Of a DNA stretch of 5,101 bases, positions 1 through 5,101 are shown piece by piece. Numbering within the stretch: the first letter of the stretch is position 1; each line of letters begins with the position of its first letter. A program made the translations under genes and the position numbers. This DNA is from Erysipelotrichaceae bacterium. Its GTDB lineage: Bacteria; Bacillota_I; Bacilli_A; Erysipelotrichales; Erysipelotrichaceae. The stretch lies in NCBI GenBank assembly GCA_017512625.1, contig JAFWFB010000028.1:1-5101 (forward strand), written 5' to 3'. The notes beneath the pieces are model-generated. The model was not told the DNA's origin. It saw only the letters and a program-made list of their open reading frames with translations, and searched no databases.

Positions 1-40
1 TCAAGCAAGTGATGCTACTTATGTTAATTGATTAATACTC

Positions 41-56
41 AACGTAGGACTGCGTT
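41..56 (+). promoter_or_regulatory. Stem III-like hairpin of the T-box leader
   Basis: AACGTA (41-46) pairs with TGCGTT (51-56) around a GGAC loop, giving five Watson-Crick pairs and one G-U pair. Its place, about 20 nt before the antiterminator, is where stem III normally sits in T-box leaders. The assignment is by position only, because stem III is not conserved in sequence. Confidence 0.5.
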
Positions 57-77
57 AAAGTCATCAAGTAATAAATG

Positions 78-120
78 AAGGTGGTACCGTGCATCTTGCG
101 CCCTTTGTATCATCTTTTTT
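78..120 (+). terminator. Intrinsic terminator of the T-box leader
   Basis: GGTGGTAC (80-87) can pair with GTATCATC (107-114) over eight consecutive pairs, two of them G-U, and A78-A79 can add pairs with T115-T116. The inner GTGC/GCGC helix (89-92/98-101) can remain inside. The 3' arm is followed at once by six T (115-120) and then GTTTT, as expected for a rho-independent terminator. The stem uses the T-box bases that would bind tRNA, so it excludes the antiterminator. Pairing was done by hand; stability was not calculated. Confidence 0.7.
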
Positions 121-138
121 GTTTTAAAGGAGAACTTT

Positions 139-2766
139 ATGAAAAAACTAAGCTCAGTTGAAATCCGTCAGATGTTCCTGGATTTCTTTGCATCCAAAGG
201 CCACATGATCGAACCGGGTGCTTCCCTGGTACCGATCAACGATCCAAGCCTTTTGTGGATCAACGCCGGTGTCGCGGCTTTAAAGAAGTACTTCGATGGA
301 AGAGAAAAACCGAATAGCAACCGCATTGCCAATGCCCAGAAATGCATCAGGACCAATGATATTGAAAATGTCGGTAAGACAGCCCGACATCATACCTTCT
401 TTGAGATGCTGGGAAACTTCTCGATCGGCGACTATTTCAAGGAAGATGCCCTTAAGTTTGCTTACGAGTTTCTGACCAGTCCTGACTATATCGGTTTCGA
501 TCCGAAGAAGATGTATGTAACCGTGTATATCGATGATACTGAAGCTTACAGGATCTGGACTGAAGTCATCGGTTTCGATCCTTCTCACATCCTTAAGACT
601 CCGGAAAACTACTGGGAGATCGGTGAAGGACCTTCCGGACCGGACAGCGAGATCTATATCGATCGCGGTCCTAAATACGATCCTTTGGGATTAGGCGAAA
701 AACTGTTTTTCGAAGAGATGGAAAATGACCGTTACATCGAAGTCTGGAATATCGTCTTCTCTCAATACGATGCCAAGGAAGGAGTAGATCGTAAAGATTA
801 CAAGGAACTTCCGCAGAAAAACATTGATACCGGCATGGGTCTGGAAAGACTGGTCGCTTTGGTGCAGGAGGGCGATACCAACTGTGATACCGATCTTTTC
901 CTGCCTATCATTCATGAGATCGAAAAATATGCAAAGGCACCTTACTCCGATGATAAAGCCAAGATGGCATATAGAGTCATCGCTGACCATATCAGGACCA
1001 TTACCTTTGCCCTAAGCGATGGCGCTACTTTCTCCAATGAAGGAAGAGGCTATGTCTTAAGAAGAGTACTTCGCCGTGCTGCCCGCTTCAATTTAAACCT
1101 GGGCATCAACGAGCCATTCATGTATAAACTGGTCGATATCGTTGTCGAGAACAATAAAGTATTCTATCCATATCTGAAAGACAATATGGATAAGGTAAAA
1201 CAGCTCATAAAAACCGAAGAAGAAGCCTTCTACAAGACTTTAAGAAAAGGTGAGAAACTGCTCGATGATGCTCTTAAAGAAGCTGAGAAGACCGGAATCC
1301 TTTCCGGAGAGACCATTTTCACCCTTTACGATACTTATGGATTCCCTAAAGAGATCACCTTCGAAGCAGCCAGCGACCTCGGCTATAAAGTTGACATCGA
1401 TGGTTTCAATGCCTGCATGGAAAGACAAAAGGAAATGGCCAGAAATGCCAGAAGCAATGAACAGTCCATGCATAACCAGTCCAAGGACTTGATGGATTAT
1501 GAAGAACCATTTGAATTCCTTGGCTACAGTCAGAATGAATGCGATGCTACCGTTAAAGCCTTATTTGTTGAAGGCAAGAGAGTGGACGAGTTAACCGGCG
1601 AGGGTGACATCATCTTCGATCAGTCGGTATTCTACGCCGAAAGCGGCGGACAGATCGCCGATACCGGATCTATCTGCAACGATAGTCTCAAGATGGAAGT
1701 TAAAAATGTCATCAAGGCTCCTCATGGCGCTTTCCTGCATCACGTTATCATCGAAAAGGGAAGCGTAAAAGAAGGCGATAAGGTAAGCATGAAGATCGAT
1801 GCTGATAGAAGGACCAAGATCAGAGCTAATCACTCTTCACTTCACCTGTTGCAATCAGCACTTCGCGAAGTTCTTGGAACCCATGTCCATCAGGCCGGAT
1901 CCTATGTTTCCGATACCTATGCGCGATTTGACTTCAACCATTATCAGAAAGTCGAACCGGAAGAGCTGGAAAAGATCGAAGGTCTGGTCAATGAATATAT
2001 CCAGGCCGCCTATCCGATCGAAACAAAAGTCTTGCCGGTCGAAGAAGCCCGTAAGGAAGAGGATGTCATTGCCTTATTCGACGAGAAATACGAAGATCTG
2101 GTAAGAGTCGTATCGATGGGCACTGTTTCCAAGGAATTCTGTGGCGGTACCCATGCATCCAATACCGCTGATCTTAACCTGTTTAAGATCGTAAGCGAAG
2201 ATTCGATCGGATCCGGAATCCGTCGTATCGAGTGTGTTACCAAGAATGAAGCATACAAGCAGTTTAAGGAATATCAGCACACTTTAAATGACCTGGCTGC
2301 TAAGTTAAAGCTCAAATCGATCAATGCCATCAACAGCAAGATCGATTCTCTGCTGCAAAGCAACGCTTCCTTATCCAAGGAGATCGGTAACCTCAATACC
2401 AAACTAAATAACCTGGAAGCAGACAGCCTTAAGTCTGAGTTCAAACAGGTTAATGGCATCAGCTATCTCATCAAGACCGTCAAATATGATGGCGATCTGC
2501 GTGATTTCGCTTCATCGACAAGAGACAAGGTCGATCATTCGCTGGTCTTCTTTGCCAGAGAAAAGGATGGCAAATACAACTTTGCCTGTGCCATCAATAA
2601 ACAGATCACCGACAAGTTTAAAGCCGGAGACATCGTTAAATACGCGGCTTCGCTTTGCGGCGGAAATGGTGGCGGTAAGCCTGATCTGGCTATGGCCGGC
2701 GCCAATGCCAATGGCAGACTCGATGAAGTTCTAAGCTTGGTTGAAAATAAAATCAGAGAGCTTTAA
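139..2766 (+). CDS. alaS: Alanine--tRNA ligase (AlaRS)
   Basis: Cytosolic class II aminoacyl-tRNA synthetase that activates alanine with ATP and charges tRNA-Ala. At 875 aa it is full length for bacterial AlaRS. The class II core is clear: [18 protein letters not shown] near residues 83-100 (motif 2 region), the GMGLERL motif 3 at about 232-238, then the helical tRNA-recognition region with [15 protein letters not shown] from about 302. The editing domain, which removes mischarged Ser/Gly, keeps its metal ligands: HSSLH (H565, H569) and CGGTH (C668, H672). A coiled-coil-like stretch (about 707-770) leads to the C-terminal DHHA1-type domain with its glycine-rich [10 protein letters not shown] at 840-849. 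The start is supported by AAAGGAG at 126-132. One lineage trait: the GPCGPCSE-type motif of E. coli reads GPSGPDSE here (164-171), without its cysteines. It is controlled by the T-box leader just upstream. Confidence 0.98.
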   Translation: MKKLSSVEIRQMFLDFFASKGHMIEPGASLVPINDPSLLWINAGVAALKKYFDGREKPNSNRIANAQKCIRTNDIENVGKTARHHTFFEMLGNFSIGDYFKEDALKFAYEFLTSPDYIGFDPKKMYVTVYIDDTEAYRIWTEVIGFDPSHILKTPENYWEIGEGPSGPDSEIYIDRGPKYDPLGLGEKLFFEEMENDRYIEVWNIVFSQYDAKEGVDRKDYKELPQKNIDTGMGLERLVALVQEGDTNCDTDLFLPIIHEIEKYAKAPYSDDKAKMAYRVIADHIRTITFALSDGATFSNEGRGYVLRRVLRRAARFNLNLGINEPFMYKLVDIVVENNKVFYPYLKDNMDKVKQLIKTEEEAFYKTLRKGEKLLDDALKEAEKTGILSGETIFTLYDTYGFPKEITFEAASDLGYKVDIDGFNACMERQKEMARNARSNEQSMHNQSKDLMDYEEPFEFLGYSQNECDATVKALFVEGKRVDELTGEGDIIFDQSVFYAESGGQIADTGSICNDSLKMEVKNVIKAPHGAFLHHVIIEKGSVKEGDKVSMKIDADRRTKIRANHSSLHLLQSALREVLGTHVHQAGSYVSDTYARFDFNHYQKVEPEELEKIEGLVNEYIQAAYPIETKVLPVEEARKEEDVIALFDEKYEDLVRVVSMGTVSKEFCGGTHASNTADLNLFKIVSEDSIGSGIRRIECVTKNEAYKQFKEYQHTLNDLAAKLKLKSINAINSKIDSLLQSNASLSKEIGNLNTKLNNLEADSLKSEFKQVNGISYLIKTVKYDGDLRDFASSTRDKVDHSLVFFAREKDGKYNFACAINKQITDKFKAGDIVKYAASLCGGNGGGKPDLAMAGANANGRLDEVLSLVENKIREL

Positions 2767-2768
2767 CG

Positions 2769-2777
2769 TGTTATAAT
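2769..2777 (+). promoter_or_regulatory. Candidate extended -10 promoter before ireB
   Basis: TGTTATAAT is a perfect extended -10 element (TGn plus TATAAT), three bases after the alaS stop. No -35 lies at 16-18 bp; the nearest TTGAAA (2741-2746) is 25 bp away. Transcription would start at about 2784, inside the ireB ribosome binding site, leaving a leader of only about 11 nt. That makes it a weak candidate despite the perfect box. Confidence 0.3.
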
Positions 2778-2795
2778 TCAAATAAGGAGAATTAT

Positions 2796-3053
2796 ATGAA
2801 TCCTAATAATAAAGACACCGTTGCTTTTGATAAGGACTCTTTGAAAAGAGAGATCATCAAGGATGTTCTTCTGACTACCAAAAACGCTCTTGAGGAACGT
2901 GGCTACAACTACTCAAGTCAGATCACCGGTTATCTGGTATCCAATGACCCCGCATATATATCCAGTCATAAGAATGCCAGGACCATCATTCAGTCAGTCG
3001 AACGTTACGAGATCATTGAAGAGCTTGTACGCTTCTATATAGAACATATCTAA
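2796..3053 (+). CDS. ireB: IreB/ReoM family regulator (UPF0297/DUF965)
   Basis: Small cytosolic regulator of the IreB (Enterococcus) / ReoM (Listeria) / YrzL (Bacillus) family, 85 aa, close to the family length. In characterised relatives a PASTA-domain Ser/Thr kinase phosphorylates an N-terminal threonine, and ReoM controls ClpCP-dependent turnover of MurA, and so peptidoglycan precursor supply. Diagnostic segments are [25 protein letters not shown] (31-55), HKNAR (58-62) and [14 protein letters not shown] (69-82). T8 in DTVAFD aligns with ReoM T7, the phosphosite. Two of the usual family arginines are replaced (S57, Q66). The start follows AAGGAGA at 2784-2790. It lies 29 bp after alaS, the usual neighbour in Firmicutes. 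Family assignment is firm; the pathway role is inferred from relatives. Confidence 0.93.
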   Translation: MNPNNKDTVAFDKDSLKREIIKDVLLTTKNALEERGYNYSSQITGYLVSNDPAYISSHKNARTIIQSVERYEIIEELVRFYIEHI

Positions 3054-3061
3054 GCGTTATA

Positions 3062-3073
3062 AGCTTTAAAGCT
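3062..3073 (+). repeat. 12-bp perfect palindrome
   Basis: AGCTTTAAAGCT is a perfect dyad eight bases after the ireB stop. As RNA it gives only a short stem with an AT-rich loop and has no following T-run, so it is not a terminator. It could be a protein-binding site or chance; nothing here decides. Confidence 0.35.
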
Positions 3074-3085
3074 AGGAAAGAATAA

Positions 3086-3139
3086 GTGTTGGTCTTGCAA
3101 ATGCTTTTATTTGCATCAAAGATCAAAGAGGTTTTTTAA
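3086..3139 (+). other. Possible 17-codon micro-ORF in the ireB-DUF1292 gap
   Basis: A GTG at 3086 opens a frame of 17 codons (VLVLQMLLFASKIKEVF, first residue M if initiated) ending at TAA 3137-3139, which overlaps the next gene's ATG as TAATG. AGGAAAG at 3074-3080, five bases before the GTG, could serve as a ribosome binding site. The peptide is hydrophobic and matches no family I know. It occupies the slot where ruvX normally lies, so it may be a leftover 3' end, a translational-coupling leader, or chance. An in-frame stop just upstream (3083-3085) rules out a longer version without mutation. Confidence 0.2.
3096..3115 (+). repeat. Stem-loop in the ireB-DUF1292 gap
   Basis: TGCAAATG (3096-3103) pairs with TATTTGCA (3108-3115) around a CTTT loop: seven Watson-Crick pairs and one G-U. 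It is followed by TCAAAG rather than a T-run, so it is not a standard intrinsic terminator on this strand. It ends nine bases before the AAAGAGG ribosome binding site (3125-3131) of the DUF1292 gene. It could affect mRNA processing or translation; that is inference. Confidence 0.5.
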
Positions 3140-3378
3140 TGGACAATAAGATATATATCAGTGGTGAAAACGGACAGGAGATCGCGATGGATATCGCCTT
3201 CACCTTTAAATATCCGGAAAATGAGAAGGAATATGTGGTCGTCACCGATAACAATGAAGACTATTATGCATTTGAGTATGATGATCAGGGAAATCTTTTC
3301 GAAGTGGAAGATGTCAAGATCCTGGAAGTCATCCAGGAAATGATCGATAATCTCAGCGGAGAGGACGAAGATGAATAA
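3139..3378 (+). CDS. DUF1292 family protein (UPF0473, YrzB-like)
   Basis: A 79-residue, very acidic protein of the DUF1292 family, for which I know no established function. Features seen: an N-terminal beta-rich part with paired hydrophobics, the YVVVTDNNEDYYAFEYD segment (about 32-48) typical of the family, the EVEDVKILEVIQEMI helix (about 55-69), and an acidic tail ending EDEDE. No signal peptide or membrane segment. AAAGAGG at 3125-3131 supports the start. Its last 8 bp overlap the start of mltG in another frame, so the two are probably translationally coupled. In Bacillus and relatives this gene also sits just before mltG, usually after ruvX, which is missing here. Confidence 0.88.
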   Translation: MDNKIYISGENGQEIAMDIAFTFKYPENEKEYVVVTDNNEDYYAFEYDDQGNLFEVEDVKILEVIQEMIDNLSGEDEDE

Positions 3379-4423
3379 ATTTACCAAATTACTTTTAAGG
3401 GTATTTGTGATCTTGCTTCTGGTCGTAGTTGTGCTTGGCGGATTAAGCGTTAAAAACGCTTTGGGACCAAGCGATAAGACCACAGAGACAAAATTCGAAC
3501 TGTCAGGTTCCGTCAAGGATACCCTTTACAAGCTTAAGGAAGAAGGCGTTATCAACAATGCTGATATCGCTTATTACTATATCCGCTTATTCAAAAAGGA
3601 TGTCTCCTTCCTAGCCGGTGATTTTACCATCCCGGCGGGACTGGATCTGGATGGGGTCATCGCCTATCTAAGCGATAGCCGTAACCTTGAATACGATACC
3701 GTTACCGTTACCTTTATCGAAGGTGACTGGTGCAAGCATATCGCCAGAACGATCAGTGAGAATACCAATCTTTCCTACGATGAACTGATGGAATACTGGA
3801 ATGATCCTGATGTCTATCGTTTCTATCAGGCAAAATATCCTTTCCTTACTGATGAAAATCTTAACGAAAATGTAAAGATCCTGATGGAAGGCTATCTTTT
3901 CCCTGATACTTATAATTTCTATCGTGATACGACTAAAGAAGCAGTCACGGAAACGATCCTTAACCGCACGATGGAGATCTACAGGAAATATGAGGATGAT
4001 TTCAATAACAGTGATCTAACCATAAACGAGATCTTTACCCTGGCCTCGATCATTCAGTATGAATCCGGTTCGATCAAGGATATGCCTACGATCGCCTCGG
4101 TATTCTTCAACCGTCTTAACGATCCTAACTGGGGCTATCTTGAATCATCAGTCACCAGATGTTATGTCATCGGACAGGAAAGAGATGATGACTGGCGTAA
4201 GTGTGAAGTAACTCTTGATTACAACGATCCATACGATACATATGCTAATCCAGGTCTTCCTCCGGGACCGATCCTTAATCCAGGCGAAGATGCGATCTAT
4301 TCGGTATTGCATCCGGCTGATTCTGATTATTATTTCTTCATCGGTGTAAATGGCGTTACCTATTTCGCCAGAGATATCAATGAACACGAATACAATATTG
4401 CAACCTATTTAAACGGTAATTAA
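3371..4423 (+). CDS. mltG: Endolytic murein transglycosylase MltG (YceG family)
   Basis: Membrane-anchored lytic transglycosylase that cuts nascent peptidoglycan strands and is thought to act as a glycan-chain terminase beside the synthases. At 350 aa it is near the usual length. A short basic N-terminus leads into one membrane helix (about 11-27), giving an N-in, outside-facing topology. Next is a LysM-like subdomain (about 45-95, with AGDFTIPAGLDLDGVIAYL), then the catalytic YceG domain with EGYLFPDTYNFY and LASIIQYESGS, where E231 aligns with the E. coli catalytic E218, then IASVFFNRL, DPYDTY, GLPPGPILNPG (295-305) and a C-terminal HPADSDYYFF. Oddities: the ExE around the active site is QxE (Q229), and the usual S/T-DPTV segment after NRL reads SSVTR. 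GGAGAGG at 3358-3364 gives the start, overlapping the preceding gene by 8 bp. Confidence 0.94.
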   Translation: MNKFTKLLLRVFVILLLVVVVLGGLSVKNALGPSDKTTETKFELSGSVKDTLYKLKEEGVINNADIAYYYIRLFKKDVSFLAGDFTIPAGLDLDGVIAYLSDSRNLEYDTVTVTFIEGDWCKHIARTISENTNLSYDELMEYWNDPDVYRFYQAKYPFLTDENLNENVKILMEGYLFPDTYNFYRDTTKEAVTETILNRTMEIYRKYEDDFNNSDLTINEIFTLASIIQYESGSIKDMPTIASVFFNRLNDPNWGYLESSVTRCYVIGQERDDDWRKCEVTLDYNDPYDTYANPGLPPGPILNPGEDAIYSVLHPADSDYYFFIGVNGVTYFARDINEHEYNIATYLNGN

Positions 4424-4432
4424 GGGGTAATT

Positions 4433-5068
4433 ATGAACAAATCAGTCGTAATCGGAATAGCTGGCGGTACAGCTTCCGGAAAGACATCGATCGCCAAGAA
4501 GATCGTCGATGCTTTCGATGATACCAATTCTGTTGTTTTGATCAGAGAGGACGACTATTATAAAGATCAGTCTCATCTGACCATGGAAGAAAGAGTGAAG
4601 ACCAATTATGATCATCCGTTGGCCTTCGACCACGATCTTTTGATCGAGCACATCAATGATCTGATCGCCGGAAAGACGATAATGAAGCCTACCTATGACT
4701 TCACTGTCCATAACCGTTCCAATAAGACGGAGATCGTAAATCCGGCTGATGTCATCATCGTTGAAGGATTATTTGTACTGGAAGATGCTAAGTTAAGAGA
4801 ACTGCTTGATATCAAGATCTTCATCGATACCGATGCTGATATCCGTTTTATCAGAAGACTGAAAAGAGATATCAATAAAAGAGCCAGAACGATGGAATCA
4901 GTCATTGAGCAATATACCAGTACCGTTAAGGTAATGCATGATTCCTTTATCGAACCAAGCAAGCGCTATGCGGACATCATCATTCCGGAAGGTGCAAGCA
5001 ATGCGGTCGGCATCGATCTGCTGATCACGAAAATATCTTTTGTCTTAAGTAATGGTAAGATGTTATAA
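4433..5068 (+). CDS. udk: Uridine/cytidine kinase
   Basis: Cytosolic P-loop kinase of pyrimidine salvage that phosphorylates uridine or cytidine to UMP or CMP. The 211 residues match the family length. Motifs in order: Walker A GIAGGTASGKT (8-18, K17), EDDYYKD (39-45), YDHPLAFD (59-66), YDFTVHNR (88-95, nucleoside-binding region), VIIVEGLFVL (107-116, Walker B-like), the RRLKRDINKRART lid (141-153), and FIEPSKRYADIIIPEG (172-187). No key residue appears missing. AAGGGG at 4422-4427 overlaps the mltG stop and gives a 9-bp gap, so it is cotranscribed and perhaps coupled with mltG. In B. subtilis, as I recall, methyltransferase and U32 peptidase genes separate the two; here they are adjacent. 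The stop codon lies inside a promoter-like TGTTATAAT. Confidence 0.97.
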   Translation: MNKSVVIGIAGGTASGKTSIAKKIVDAFDDTNSVVLIREDDYYKDQSHLTMEERVKTNYDHPLAFDHDLLIEHINDLIAGKTIMKPTYDFTVHNRSNKTEIVNPADVIIVEGLFVLEDAKLRELLDIKIFIDTDADIRFIRRLKRDINKRARTMESVIEQYTSTVKVMHDSFIEPSKRYADIIIPEGASNAVGIDLLITKISFVLSNGKML

Positions 5069-5069
5069 T
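5040..5069 (+). promoter_or_regulatory. Candidate promoter for the gene after udk
   Basis: TGTTATAAT (5061-5069) is a perfect extended -10, and TTGTCT (5040-5045) matches four of six -35 bases with an 18-bp spacer. The -10 overlaps the udk stop codon. A start near 5076 would give a leader of about 17 nt carrying AAGGTGAT (5081-5088) before the ATG at 5093. It is better placed than the similar box after alaS. Confidence 0.5.
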
Positions 5070-5092
5070 GTTTGAGTTTTAAGGTGATAAAC

Positions 5093-5101
5093 ATGAATGA
5101 A
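5093..5101 (+). CDS. Start of next gene, cut by window end (possibly greA)
   Basis: Only three codons (M-N-E) are inside the window. The start is supported by AAGGTGAT at 5081-5088, four bases before the ATG, and by a promoter-like sequence upstream. In many Firmicutes the gene after udk is greA, the transcript cleavage factor that rescues backtracked RNA polymerase. That identity is inferred from gene order only; the visible residues cannot confirm it. Confidence 0.4.

Larger units (their letters stand above)
1..120 (+). promoter_or_regulatory. T-box riboswitch leader of alaS (3' part only)
   Basis: This is the downstream half of a tRNA-sensing T-box leader. The T-box core TGGTACC lies at 82-88, and its TGGT (82-85) matches an ACCA acceptor end, as expected for tRNA-Ala with discriminator A. 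An antiterminator can be drawn: GAAGG (77-81) pairs with CCTTT (102-106), the TGGTACC bulge follows, and GTGC (89-92) pairs with GCGC (98-101) around an ATCTT loop. This is the standard A1 helix / 7-nt bulge / A2 helix layout. By family knowledge, uncharged tRNA-Ala stabilises this form and lets transcription enter alaS. Stem I, the specifier codon and the promoter are outside the window, so alanine specificity rests on the gene downstream and the TGGT match. Confidence 0.88.

Noticed and set aside
11..20. GCT triplet (14-16) between short complementary arms AAGT/ACTT, as the T-box specifier loop for alanine
   Set aside because: It is too close to the T-box core, and none of the stem I landmarks (AGTA bulge, apical loop motifs) surround it. 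The specifier is almost certainly upstream of the window.
21..37. TTAAT/ATTAA inverted repeat in the leader
   Set aside because: All A/T pairs with a tiny loop; too weak to call as a separate element.
168..990. Antisense open frames across the first third of alaS
   Set aside because: They lie wholly opposite a strongly conserved AlaRS frame, have no ribosome binding site pattern and no recognisable family; they are coding shadows.
2741..2746. TTGAAA as the -35 partner of TATAAT at 2772
   Set aside because: The spacer is 25 bp, far beyond the usual 16-19.
3062..3116. The palindrome and hairpin after ireB as a rho-independent terminator
   Set aside because: Neither is followed by a T-run on the + strand, and the T-run at 3132-3137 comes after the ribosome binding site of the next gene.
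3115..3128. Tandem ATCAAAG repeat as a regulatory iteron
   Set aside because: Only two 7-nt copies, one running into the Shine-Dalgarno; could easily be chance.
3136..3516. A 126-codon antisense frame across the DUF1292 gene and the start of mltG
   Set aside because: Both sense genes have good ribosome binding sites and family motifs; the antisense product is an uneven mix of hydrophobic runs typical of a shadow.
4053..4063. MltG as a catalytically dead enzyme because of Q229
   Set aside because: Counting the remembered E. coli sequence places catalytic E218 at the second Glu of the motif, which is kept here as E231.

Overview
The window reads as the chromosome of a low-to-moderate GC Firmicute, most likely in the Erysipelotrichia or a nearby lineage. 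Three things point there: a T-box controlled alaS, the conserved alaS / ireB(reoM) / DUF1292 / mltG / udk neighbourhood, and strong AGGAG-type ribosome binding sites before almost every gene. The taxon is inferred from gene order and protein style; no search was run. Everything is on the + strand, and I see no mobile element, CRISPR array, tRNA or rRNA.

Layout. Positions 1-120 are the 3' part of a T-box leader (stem III-like hairpin, T-box/antiterminator, intrinsic terminator); stem I with the specifier codon lies upstream of the window. Next come alaS (139-2766), ireB/reoM (2796-3053), an 85-bp gap with a hairpin and a possible 17-codon micro-ORF, a DUF1292/UPF0473 gene (3139-3378), mltG (3371-4423, overlapping its predecessor by 8 bp), udk (4433-5068), and the first three codons of another gene (5093-5101), probably greA by gene order. 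The genes are tightly packed and could form one transcript started from the alaS leader. Two perfect extended -10 boxes (TGTTATAAT), after alaS and over the udk stop codon, suggest internal promoters.

How the genes fit together. AlaS charges tRNA-Ala, and the leader senses that tRNA when uncharged. IreB/ReoM is the small cytosolic regulator downstream of PASTA Ser/Thr kinases that tunes peptidoglycan precursor synthesis, and MltG is the membrane glycan-strand terminase, so the middle of the operon is linked to cell-wall synthesis. Udk salvages uridine/cytidine. Compared with the Bacillus subtilis order as I remember it, ruvX is missing between ireB and DUF1292, and the methyltransferase/U32-peptidase genes are missing between mltG and udk.

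I found no whole new system. The points most worth a second look are: a compact T-box expression platform whose terminator buries the tRNA-pairing bases; an IreB/ReoM with changed residues on its usually arginine-rich face; the ruvX-less junction with a hairpin and a coupled micro-ORF; an unusual MltG active-site neighbourhood; and a marked excess of GATC.
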